From Lepidonotus clava (Eukaryota; Annelida; Polychaeta; Phyllodocida; Polynoidae): a stretch of 64,000 nt of DNA. The position numbers were made by a program, and so were the translations under genes. Position 1 is the stretch's first letter. Every line of letters begins with the position of its first letter. The notes under the pieces were generated by a model. The model searched no databases. It was not told the origin of the DNA and saw nothing but the letters and a program-made list of their open reading frames with translations. Positions 33,601 through 45,600 of the stretch are shown in pieces. The stretch is from the NCBI GenBank assembly GCA_936440205.1, contig OW387135.1, positions 28,002,792-28,066,791 on the forward strand, read 5' to 3'.

Positions 33601-36600
33601 CCATTTCGCGAGAGAGTGTTCTCAGCGTCAGGGAAACGGACAGTCGCCGTCGCAGTAAGCGCGGGGCCCCCTTCGGGCGCGGCGAGAGAAGTAGTAGGCA
33701 TTGGAGAATGTGGACTTTATGTGGCCGGAACGGTGGGAGAGAGTGTTGTCCGTTTTTTGGTTGATACCGGATCTATGATCAGTCTGCTGTCGGAACGTCT
33801 CTGGAGAGAGTGGGGACGAAAATGGGAAGACCTGGATGGATATGAAGGACGTCTCTGCTCGGTGGATGGTAGCCCGTTGCGGTGCTACGGATGCACGAAC
33901 TTGCCAGTAAGGTTGGGAACGCGTGTGTTGCAGTGGACATTCATGGTGGCAGACATCGGTAGAGATGATGGGATCCTGGGAAACGACTTCGCGGTGAAAT
34001 ACCGGCTAACAGTTAAGCCCCACGCGAGTGCTGTCTTCCTGCCCGCCGAAGGAGAGGGAGAGGGGGAACGAATCCCGGGAGTAGAACAAAGAACGGACGG
34101 GGTTCGGGCAGTCACCGTCGGAGGACAGGTCGTGAGAATCGAGGGAACGACGGAAATACCCCCGCTCCAGGTGACCCGAGTAGCAGTAGTGACAAGAGTG
34201 GACATAGGACAGAGTGGACAGCTGGCTGTCATCACCGGCGCTGGATTACCCATGGGACTGGAAGTGATCCCAGGAACGGTGACGTTGGGAGAAGAAAATA
34301 AAGTTTGGGTGGCCAACCGAGGGACCGAGAGCGCGAAATTGGAAACCGGCGGGGTACTCGGAGAAGCCACCTTCGTACAGGAAGTACGAGGTATAGGAAG
34401 TGATGTAAAAGAACCCCCTGGAGCGCTCGTCGAAATGATAGAGGAGGCTAAGAAAGGCCTAACCACGGAGGAAGGCGGAGAGTTGGAGAAAGCCATCATG
34501 GCCCGGGAACAAATGTTTGCGACCTCGAAACATGAGTTAGGACGGACAGATTTAGTACAACATCGAATTAAAACGGGGGATCAGATGCCGATCAAGCAAA
34601 GGGTCAGACGGTATCCAGCCACCAGGAGAGAAGAGGAACGAGCACTGGTGGAGGATATGTTAAATCTAGGAATCATTCAGGAGAGTGGAAGCGCGTGGAG
34701 CAGCCCGACCGTCCTAGTGAAAAAGAAGGACGGAGGAACGAGGTTCTGTATCGAATACCGAAAACTGAACCAGGCTACAAAAGTGGACGCCTATCCGCTC
34801 CCACGGATAGAGGACAGCCTCAACACCTTGGGCGGGAGCCTATTCTTCTGCAGTCTGGATCTCGCAAGCGGATATTGGCAGGTGGAGATGGCACCGGAGG
34901 ACCGAGAGAAGACGGCCTTCGTGACTCAAGGAGGATTGTATGAGTTCAAAGTGATGCCATACGGGCTAGTGAACGCCCCGGCCACCTTCGAGAGACTGAT
35001 GGAAAGAATCCTCAGAGGAATCGTGTGGGAGGAGTGTCTGGTATACCTGGATGACATATTGGTCTTCGGGCCAACGTTTGAAGTGACTCTGGAAAGATTG
35101 GTACGGGTTCTGGACCGATTGAACGCTGCAGGACTGAAGTTGAAGGCGCGAAAATGCAGGATGTTCCAGAAGAAGATTCCGTTCTTGGGACACGTTGTCT
35201 CATTCAATGGGATCGAACCCGACCCCGAAAAGTGTCGGCAAGTAACTGAGTGGCCGGTCCCTCGGGATCTCCATGAGGTACGAGCCTTCGTGGGATTGTG
35301 TTCGTATTATAGAAGACATATTAACAGCTTCACGGAGTTGGCTGCCCCCTTGTATGAATTGGCGACGAAGGAGGAGCCGTTCGTGTGGAGCGCGAGGCGA
35401 CAAGAGGCGTTTGATGCAATGAAGAGGGCGTTAACAGAGGCCCCGGTGTTGGGATTCCCGGAGGAAGACGGACAATGGTGGCTTGACACGGACACCAGTG
35501 ACGTGGGGACGGGAGCCGTGCTATCGCAGGAGCAGAGAGGGGAGGAACGGGTAATAGCTTATACGAGCAAAACCCTGGAGTCAAACGAACGAAAGTATTG
35601 CACCACGCGGAAAGAACTGTTGGCGGTGGTGCGAGCTTTGAAACATTTTCGGTGCTACATTTATGGTCAACGCGTAATAGTCCGGACGGATAATAGCGCG
35701 GTTAGTTGGCTGCAGAGAAGTAAGGAACCGATGGGGCAGGCTGCCCGGTGGATTGAGATTATCGACTCGCACGACGTGTCGTTCCAACACCGACCGGGTA
35801 GGAAGCATGGGAACGCTGACGCGTTGTCCCGGTATCCGTGCAAACAGTGTGGGGAAGAGCACGAGAATACCGAGAAAGTGAGGGTGGTGACGCGGGCCCG
35901 GGGGTATGAGCCTGGATGGTCCCCGCAGGAGATGAGAGCAGCGCAGAGGAGGGATCGAGATATAGGACCGATTGTCGCACGGATGGAAGAAGATGCGAAC
36001 CGGCCAGGTTGGGAGGTCATATCTCCGGAATCCCGGGAAACAAAGATCCTATGGAGGCAATGGGAACGATTAAGCCTCAAGGATAGCGTGCTGCATCGGA
36101 AGTACTGGGAACTAGAAGGACATGGTTGGAGGAACCAACTGGTCGTTCCCCGAGAGGAACGGGCCAAGTTGGTGAGAGAATACCATGGAGGCGCAGCAGG
36201 AGCGCATTTGGGAGTCGCCAGAACGACGGCCCTGTTGGAGCAAGGGTTTTACTGGCCGGGACTCCGAGAAGACGTGCGGAAGGAATGTCGAGAATGTGAC
36301 TGCGCGTTGCTGAAAAGAGGACGGGGGAGACGGGAGCCGCTGCATCAATACATAGTAGGGGAGCCGATGGAACGGCTGGCCATGGATGTTTCGGGCCCGT
36401 ACCCAGTCACCAAACGAGGGAACAAGTACTGCCTGATGGTGGGGTGCTATTTCACCAAGTGGCTGGAGTGTTTCCCGATCCCGGATCAAAAGGCAACGAC
36501 AGTGGCGGACAAACTGGTTGAAGAAGTAGTGGCACGGTACGGCGCGTTTCGAGAACTACACTCGGATCAGGGCACGAATTTCGAATCCGAGGTGGTGGCT

Positions 36601-39600
36601 CAGGTCTGTGCACTATTCGGAATACACAAAACGAGAACGACGCCGTACCACCCCAGGAGTGACGGATACATAGAACGAAGTTTCCGCACTTTGGGGTGCT
36701 GTCTGAAAGCTAGCTGCCGAGCAACAGGCCGGGAATGGGATGAGATGGTCCCACTCGTGATGATGAGTTATAGAGCAACGCCGCAAGCCAGCACGGGAGT
36801 GACACCGAACATGATGATGCTGGGCCGACAGACCATGATGCCACGACAAGCGATTTATGGGAGACCTCTAGGACAGGAGGAGGAACCCTGACGGGTAGGC
36901 GACTACGTGGAAAGCCTGGAGAGAGGGCTAGTCGCGGCCTATCGGGAGGCCCGGGCAGGGCTGAAACGAGCCGCCATTCATCAGAAACACGAGTACGATG
37001 GAAAGGTGACTCGGCGGGAATACCACGCCGGAGAACTGGTCTGGGTGCACGATACGGTGGTGGATAGGGACAAGGGAACGAAGTTGCGATTTCCATGGAT
37101 AGGCCCTGCACTGATCGTCAAGGTGCTTGACCGAGGACGGGTGGTAGTACGGAAGAAACGAGGGAAACCGGGGGGGGTGGTCCATGTGGACCGCCTGGAA
37201 CCCTACCGAGGACACGCTGCGCCAGCCTGGATGGTAGCTGACCAGCAAGGATACGAGGCTGCACAGTAAATGCTTGGGGTGGGGCGCGCTAGGGCACGTA
37301 CGGAAACGGGGCACCCCTTTTTGTGATGAAGTCGTTCTCGTGTCTCGATTCCGCAGGTGGAAGAGGACCAAGGGAACGACCAAATCGGCGCTACACAGAA
37401 AGGCTTTGGCCAAAAAGGACTGATCAACCTGGGGCCATTGAGTCGGGGCGGTGCGTTGACCACTACGGTAGGAGTGCAGGTCGTTAGGCTGTAGAGATTT
37501 GCTACCTAGCTGAAGATTGGTTCTCTTGCGGATGTAATATAGGTGGGAAATGCGGGGTTGGAACGAAAAACGGCGTTCGGGAGCCACGACGGCCCGAATG
37601 CCTAAAGTAGTCCCACGGAGCCGCTTTCCGGTCAGTTCGGAGGAACCACAGCGTGGAAAAGATGGTTGGATTACAACGGAAGACAGACCCGGCGGCAAGC
37701 CGGTGAAGACTTTTGAAGTAGTGCTGACTTGGTAATACCGCTTTACAGCGTCCAGGAGACCGGAGGAGAGTAGATGCGGCACTCTCGGGAACGCCGGAGG
37801 AACGAACGGACGGCTGTAAAAGGCGAGGCCTGAAACGAGGACGGGCTTTAAAGTAGGTTGTAAAAGGAGTAAAGATGACAAAGAGAACGGGGCGGCGGCG
37901 AGGGGATGATAACGTCGAGCCCCTGTGTTCTCCGGGAAGTGTGCGGAAGCACTGCGAGGGCCAAGATGAAAAGGCAAAAGGAGGCGACGGAGGATGAAAG
38001 GACCGAGGACGTCCGGCGGGGCAATAAAAGGCCTAGGAGAAAAACGCGTAGACGAGCGAGAGGCCGCGAGGTAAACGACAGGCGAGGCGGTGACCAGCGG
38101 CGGGCCCCGGGGACCGGAAATAATAGGGGGCGCCACCGTTGAAGTGGATGGTGAGCCTGACGCTAGGGGTCACTAGTGTAGGCCACGCCCACTTCCGCCT
38201 GCGGCGGCTATAAAAGGCAGAGCGCTCGCCGGAGCAGGTCATTCTGGTCAGCCGATCAGAATTCATCAAATCGCAGACGAGCAGACCAAGCTAGGAGAAG
38301 AAAAAAAGAAAGGCAGAGAAGTGAGACGAGCAGCATCACCACGAGGCAAAAACGGAGAAGGCTGACGGGACGAGCTTCAAGTTTGGAACGAGGCCCGAAA
38401 GCCCGGAAAACGGACGCGATGAGCGGACAGTGCTGGGAAGGACATTGTCGCGGAAAGGAATTTAAGCACCTGGCCAAGCATATTCGAGGCCAGCACGATG
38501 GAGTACGGAAGCAGTATTACATGTGCCCGGTGTGTTCGAATCGAGCCTATTCGACGCACCAGGACTGGAGAAAGCACATGTGGGAATCACACGAAGGAAA
38601 CCTGTTGAGGGGGATGCCGAAACAGGACCCCCTTCTGAGGCTGGAGTATGCTGCGGCGTTCACCTTGGATCCAAAAGGACGGCCGCCGTACACCAGTTTC
38701 GCTCCTGGGGATGAAACGGCGGCCCGGGTAGCCGATTTGGAACGGGACTACGCTGTGCGCCATCCGGAAGGATTCCTTCCCCCCGAGAAAGCGGTGGATA
38801 AGGAGGCACCGGAGAGGCCACGACGGAGGGTTCGCGTGCCTTACTACCCGAGGGCATCGAGAGGGTCCGACGACAGCGACGCCGAGCAGCCGGAGCAGGG
38901 AGCAACAGAGGAAGAACCGGAGGCCGACGAGGCCGGCGAGGGAGTCCAAGCAGCCAAAGCAGCAGGGAAGGGACCCTTGGCCGGAGTAGCGGAACGGTCG
39001 ACGCCCACGCGCCGTTCCCCTCGGAGGACCGCGAAAGGAGTGCGGAAGGAAGTCACCGAGTCGCCGCGAAGCGCGAGCCGAGCCGTGATCAACCCGAAAC
39101 CACTCTTGACAGATGACCAAGTGGCTGGAATAGTACAAAGCCAAGTAAGGAAATTGAATGCTCAGGGAGAACCTCGAGAACCGAGAGGGCGAGGACTCCC
39201 CGGCAGAGGACTCCCGGGCAAAGGAAGAGGAGGAAGATCCACACCCGCCCCGAAGCCAGGTTGCTCAGGGATACCACCGGGGGCTGAGGTAGTGGAATTA
39301 GTGAGCTCGTCCGACGACCAACGTCCAAAAGTTAAGAGAGAGGAAGAGGAGCCGCCAGCCTTCAAGAGACCCCCGGCGCAAGGATCTGCGGCGGAGGAGC
39401 CGTCCCGGAAGAAAAAGTGGAAAAAGGTCAAGAAAGTCCCGAGAGAATTGGAGGAGGGAACGAGTTCGGACCAGTCGGAATCGGGCCGGAGCATGTCAGT
39501 CCGAAGCGATCGGTCCCTGATTATCGCCGAGTCCAGTAGCGCGGGAGAGCTGGGACCATCGCAGCCCGAGACCTCAACAGGAGTGAAACGAACCACGGGA

Positions 39601-42600
39601 CTAGAACCACCTTGTAGCGACGCACAATTTACTATGATGACAGTCCACAAGAAATCGGTTATTTCCTCTACGAAATGGCAGAAAGGCAAGGACTCAAACC
39701 ATCGGGCCGGGTGGAAAAAGTAAAGTATGTTCGGCACGCGGCCAGGACCGAGGAAACGGCGTCAATGGCTTCAACGCAGCCGTTGTTCTCTACCCCCACC
39801 CCGACGAGGGCGGATTCACCCCTAGAGAAGATGGTATGTAAGCAGCCAGTGGTGCCGCCCCCGGGACTGAAGCGGATGAGGGACATTTTGGTGGCACCGG
39901 ATACGCCGGAGACACAAGCGGCTGTGGACAATTTGACCCGGGCCAGTCTGGGAAGCTCGTTCTTTGGGTCACAGGGATCGGAGGAGACCCCGGGACCGCC
40001 GTCACCCGAGCGGATGAGATCGCCACCGGGACCGGGCACCCCACTTAAGGATGAGGACAAGGATGGACGAGCGCTACAACCACGAGTTATGATGCATAGA
40101 CTAAAAATACCGGCTGCTCAATCCATGGACACAGAAGTAGAGGACTCGGAGGACATGGAGTTGGGACAGGCCGAGGCCAGAGGATACGAGCCAGACAGGC
40201 AAGAACTGGACGAGTCGGGAGCGGATTCGGTGTTCGGGTCCATAGGGATGGAGACACCGACGGCAGGACCATCTGGAGAAACGCTCAAGTTGTTACGAAC
40301 ACAGGCCATTCACCGGATCTTGCAGGGACACTTTCCGGTGACGGCACGAGCGATACGGGACTGGGACGCGGAGGAGGCAATCCAGGTGCAACTGGCGTGG
40401 CCTCCAAGGCAGGTGCGAGGGATGACGGCTAAGACGAGAGCGATGGCTTCAGCGTCTATGGCGTTCCTGATGGCACTGGAAACGGGCCGCGAGCCGGAGA
40501 CGTTCGACGAGGCAATGGCGCAGTTCCCGACGGCGGCGCTGGGGCCGTTTACCAGAGAGTTCCCGGGGGTCGACAGGCTAATTAACGAACACAACCGGAC
40601 CGTCCAATTGGCTCAGACTCTAGTGTTGTATAAAAACGAAGACCAATTAGACGACTTGTTAAAAGCGACGACGGAGGTAGAAAAGCAGAGCAAACTGGTG
40701 GACCCACTTCTCGAGCTCCCAGCTAGGGAAGAGAGGTTGCTGCCACCGACCCGACGTCAGGAAGAAGGATGAAAGGCCTCGAAGAAGGAGAGAATGGTGG
40801 ATGCTGCTTAGGGTCCTGTACGGAAGATAGCGCGACGGAACCAGAAGCGGAAAATGGCGCGTCGCAAGTCGGGTGGGGAGGGATTACGGGGCGTTGGCTC
40901 CTCACCCATAGTGTCAAACCCCCAGGGAGAGGACCGGGCCGAGGCGGAGGTACCTGAGCCGCACAGGAGTCCGAAGCCCGGATAGAAAAACTCTCCTGAA
41001 GACCGCTGGACGGGCCCGAACCTTTGCTAAAACATCGGGAACGGACTGGCGGGCTCGAATATTCTCATCTTAAGTATTCCTACTAAAAATAAATTACGTA
41101 GTCTCTTTATGGGAATCTTCTTCTTGCGGAAATGAACGAAACCGCATGTGTTAGGAGGTGTTGAGCGTAATCAGCGAGCTGGAAGGTCCATGACTGGAAC
41201 GAACTTACCAAGCCTGCGGGGCGAATACGGAACGGGAGGAGGCGCTAGGAGGAAAAACAAGTGTGTAGCTGTTCCACTTCTTCCCAGGAGCCCGCTGCGT
41301 TGGTTGGGACCGAGCAAGTTGAGCAGGACCGTCCGGTCGCGGAAATTGGATAGATAGCGGACCGGGCGGCCCAGGGAACGAGAGAACAAAAAGGATAGTG
41401 ACGGAACGTCGAAGCGAGAGCAAAAACAAGGAGGCAGAATCGAGGAAAGGAAATCAGAATGAGCGAACAGTGTTGTGTAATTTTTGAATCGGCGGTCGTG
41501 CCGGGGTAAATAAGGTACCGGTGGACCGGCGACTCGCCGCTGGAGGAAAGGCTGACGCGGGCCAAGACTGAAACCCTTCTCCCGTGCTGCCTTGAGGGAT
41601 CTGGAGGCGAGTGAAGAACGACCTCTGTCCTCTAGCGGCACCTAAAAAATGAACTTTCCGTGGCTTGACCATCTTGATCTTGGATGGATCACTCAGAATG
41701 TTGGACCGGATGGGCCTGGATTTATTGTACCATCATCTTCTGAGTTTCCTTGTCTTCAGCCTCTTACCGCATACGGAGAGCGGTAAAGTGAAATTTCTCC
41801 ACCTGAATGCTGGTTTTGTCATGCCAGGATTGATGCAGCGAGTCGTGAAAGGACTACGGTGAATTGTAGATGTCTCCCGGAGGACCGGGGTGTGAGCAGG
41901 GACAGTAGCTGAAAGGCCCTCGCTCGTGCCCCACCGAAACGATATATAATAGGACAAAATTAATAGACTTACTAAATCATATGCTCATATCTTACCTGCA
42001 GTAACGACGGTGACTGCTTCCATGTCGTACTTCCTGATATCTCCTTCCCGACGAACGGAACAAAATAGTCTTTGAAACACATAGGGAGGTGGTGCTTGGA
42101 ACGTCGGCCTCGGATGCCTCAATAGACGCCTCAAGAGGTCTGCAAAGAACGACGAGAAGTGATCCTTCATCTCTGACTTGGAGTTCGACATCGGATGAGT
42201 TCTTCTCTAAATACGCTATTTTAAGGCCGACTGAGATGGGCCCGTTCCGGATCTCAAAGGTTGACGTCGGGTGCAGATCCCGGTTGATGTCGTCCATCTT
42301 CACTTTCTACAACTTCTTCCTCTCCTTCACACCAATATCTTCAACTTACCTACTTCGAACCGCCGTACCTAGGAGCAGCCCGGAACGGCTCAAAGCTGTT
42401 GTCTCGGCGTTCGTCATAGGCATAGTGGCTTCATGCAAAGTGACATGGCACCGATGAAGACTGTGGCCTTACTCCAGAATCAAACCAGACCAGATCTTAA
42501 AAACTTATGAACTATTTGTTGGTATTACAGTCTCACGAAAATCGTCTAAAAGCATAGTCCTTCGGGAGGACGAAGAAAAGAACTTAGTAAGCAGAGCGAG

Positions 42601-45600
42601 GCCCGAGAGCCTAGGAGACGAACGAGGGCCCGAGAGCCCGGAGCAGGAATCCTCTTCTTAAGGAAATCATCTCATCAGTAGAACGAAGGAGCCTCCCTCT
42701 CGCCCCAAAAAGGATTGTCTTCCTGCCGTTGCTTACGGGGGGGGGAGGGATGAGAGGCGCCGGCTCCTGTCATCAAAAGAAACCTCATCAAAAGAAAATT
42801 ATCTTCTTAGTCGGGTCTCCGTTCCGGTTGTTGTCATGCCACTCGGGCCCGGAACGGTGACGGAAATACCTTATCTAGTTATGTTGGACTCTCTCTCTCT
42901 CCGACATCTCCTCCTGAAATCTTTGAGTGTGTCGACGTGGTCGAAGACTGAACGTCTTGGTGCTGGGTTAACCACGAGGACATGTGCCATAAAAGTCAAA
43001 CTTCAGTTCCTGTACGGAAAACGGACACCTCATCAACAATTAATAATTCCAGTCTTCACAAACTTACCTTCACTCCAACTCCATCCAAAGTTTCACTGTG
43101 ACCAATAGCACGAAACCCGCGACGTCATCTGCTGAAGCTTCCACTTGAAACTTTAACGGATAAACTAAGTTCCTCTCCACATCCATTGCCATTTTCTTCT
43201 TTGGAACGGTGGGTACCTCGGCCTCTGGCTCGAACATGTTGTCCTTGCCAAACGTGAAAAAGTCACTGGGGGGCTCTGAATGCCGAGGCGACCGAGGGCA
43301 CGAAGTCTAAAAAGAACATTCTTTCTACGAGTATTCCTTCTGACAAACTTCAGTCTTTCTACAAAATCTCATCTTCAAATCATCATCACCCAAGAAGAAC
43401 GCAGAGAAGAGTAATAAAACGGAAGAACGAGGGGTCACGACCGACCGGGTGGGAGAGTCGCGACCGATTCTCTGCCCAAAAACAACGGAGAACGTCTGGA
43501 CGACGAAAAACGAAGGGACCGGGGGCACTGCGGGTCACGACCGACCCATGGCCCCGGGCAGGAGGACCACGACCGGTCCCTCTGTCCTAACGAGGGTAAA
43601 GGCGAGGAAAACGCGCCGAGGGGCTAAGTAAATAGAGCCCAGAGGAGAGGAGCGGGGGCGACGGGGTCACGACCGATCCCCAGTCCCGGGTGGGAGAGCC
43701 ACGACCGGCTCACTCATCCTAAGACGAAAAAGAAAAAGAAGTGCAGAGCGGGTCCTAATAGACCCAGGATAAGAACTATGACGAAGAGACTAGGAGAAAT
43801 GAAACAAATTATATGAACTTTCACTAAGAAGAGAGAAAAACGAAGAACGAAGAAAGAAGAAAAGAAGAGAAATAATAATTAGCCGGATAGGCCCCGGGGG
43901 CCCTCCGAGGTAGACTGGAGAGGACAGAGGGTGACACCTCCTCCTCTACCGATAAGGAGCGTAGGATTGAAATGTTTCTGGTTCTAGAGTATGTTCTGTT
44001 GTCGTTGCTGTATGAACTGTTTTAAAAATTTTTGTAAGACGTGTTTTCCCACCTTTCAAGAAGGTGCGGGAGGGTGTGATGAACGGCTATTCATCCAAAG
44101 TATGTAGAGGTCAAAATAAGAGAAAATAAGGTAATATTATAAAAGGTATATATGTAAAGAACGTAAGTGTAAAAGAACGAAATATATATGTAAAAGAACG
44201 AATATGTAAGGAACGAAAGTGTAAAGGCACGAATATGTAAGGAACGAAAGTATAAAGGAACGAAAATGTAAAGGAACGAAACCCGGAAATATGTAAACCG
44301 GAAGTGAAATATAAACCGGAAGTGACGTCAGTTGTAGATCACGTGACTGAAAGCAGCCAATCAGAGCTGACCTCTTGGGTATATAAAGGGGCGGTGAGGC
44401 CCGAATAAACAGAGTTCTTTAACAGTTCTCCTTGTGTCCAGACGTGTCTTCTTTCCTGAAACAACCGCTAAAGATGAGCCGATTCGAGTAATTAACCAGA
44501 AGTTCGGATAAAACAGTCGAAGTTCGAGATAAATAGTAGGAACTTAGGGTAGGGGCCCGACGGCCCGAAGAACGAGGAACGAAGGACCGAAGTAAGGCAC
44601 GAAGGCCCGAAACAGTCCCGGAGACCGAGGCGTAGCATGGCACGAAGGCATGATGGGCGGGACGAAGGAACGAAGTCCGCGGGGACGAGGGCGCGGCAGG
44701 CTCGGCCCCACGCTACCAAACAATAGGCGATTGTCGGCCCGTCGCCCCCGCGGACCGGAACCGTGGGGTGGACCGCCCGGTGGGGGTGAATGCTGGTCTG
44801 GGAGATAGAGCGAGACGAACCCCGGCCGACCCGTACCCCTACCATAATTTCCCTTCCCCGCAGTCCTCCGTTTGACATCGAGCGCCGATTCCCGACCGAT
44901 TCGCTCAGCCCCCCCCCTCGTGCGCGAGGCACGACTCTAGAAACACATCTCGGTTCTTGGCCCGGATTCCCCGTCCGCCCCGAGACCTGAACAACCCCCA
45001 CGTTCCTCTGTTGTAAGAATCGGCAACCCCGACTTACCAGAGAACGTCACAATATATATTGGTCTAGCTATGATAAATACCAACCGAGAGAAACATGATT
45101 GTGGAAGATCGAATAAATCTTGTAAGCTTGCAACATTTATTTACTTATCATAATTCCTCTGTATATAGATTTAGATAGAGAAGCATCATACCATTGTATG
45201 ATATTTATGTAATGGTATTTGTAAAACTCAGTCATGCAGTCAATCGGCTTTTTCGTTATCACGAAGCGACGTGACAACCTTGCTTCTCTGAATCCACTTT
45301 TTCTGTAAAAGGTCTCATACATAATATGAATTCACTTCTTTTACAAAAGAGAAATGAATGATAAAGAACCTGCCAATATAACTGCTCCTATGTGGTTTTG
45401 CCATACCTTGTCCTTAACAATTCTATTTCTATACACCCCCCTCACAAACTTTATCCAATTCCATAGAAAACTGGTGCATTGGAACGAGACCTGCGGCCAC
45501 ACCAGAATAGAGTTTACCTTTAGGAAACAATAACCCAACCGGTCATAGAGTCATTTTGTTTGACATTAGGGACTGTCAGGGCAGTAGGAACTTGGCACCT

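Larger units (their letters stand above)
31651..45051 (+). mobile_element. Young 13.4-kb Ty3/Gypsy-type LTR retrotransposon
   Basis: Direct LTRs lie at 31651-32631 and 44075-45051, with TG...CA termini and an ATAT target duplication (31647-31650 and 45052-45055). Parts in order: LTR, primer-binding site, gag, pol with protease-RT-RNase H-integrase (Ty3/Gypsy order), a spacer, two extra reading frames, a 3.3-kb non-coding stretch, and LTR. The LTRs differ by about two substitutions and a poly-C length change, so insertion was recent. The element looks almost whole, with about one break in the pol region. It is much more GC rich than its host intron. At 13.4 kb it is more than twice the usual Gypsy size. 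It sits in intron 1 of the helical-repeat gene, in the same orientation. Confidence 0.93.

Noticed and set aside
36928-38136. 402-residue minus-strand frame in the LTR element
   Set aside because: It overlaps the end of pol antisense in GC-rich DNA, is Ser/Pro/Arg rich and has no motif; it is a composition shadow of the sense strand.
38383-40772. The extra frames of the LTR element as an envelope gene
   Set aside because: No signal peptide, no membrane helix and no furin-like site; zinc fingers and disordered charged sequence instead.
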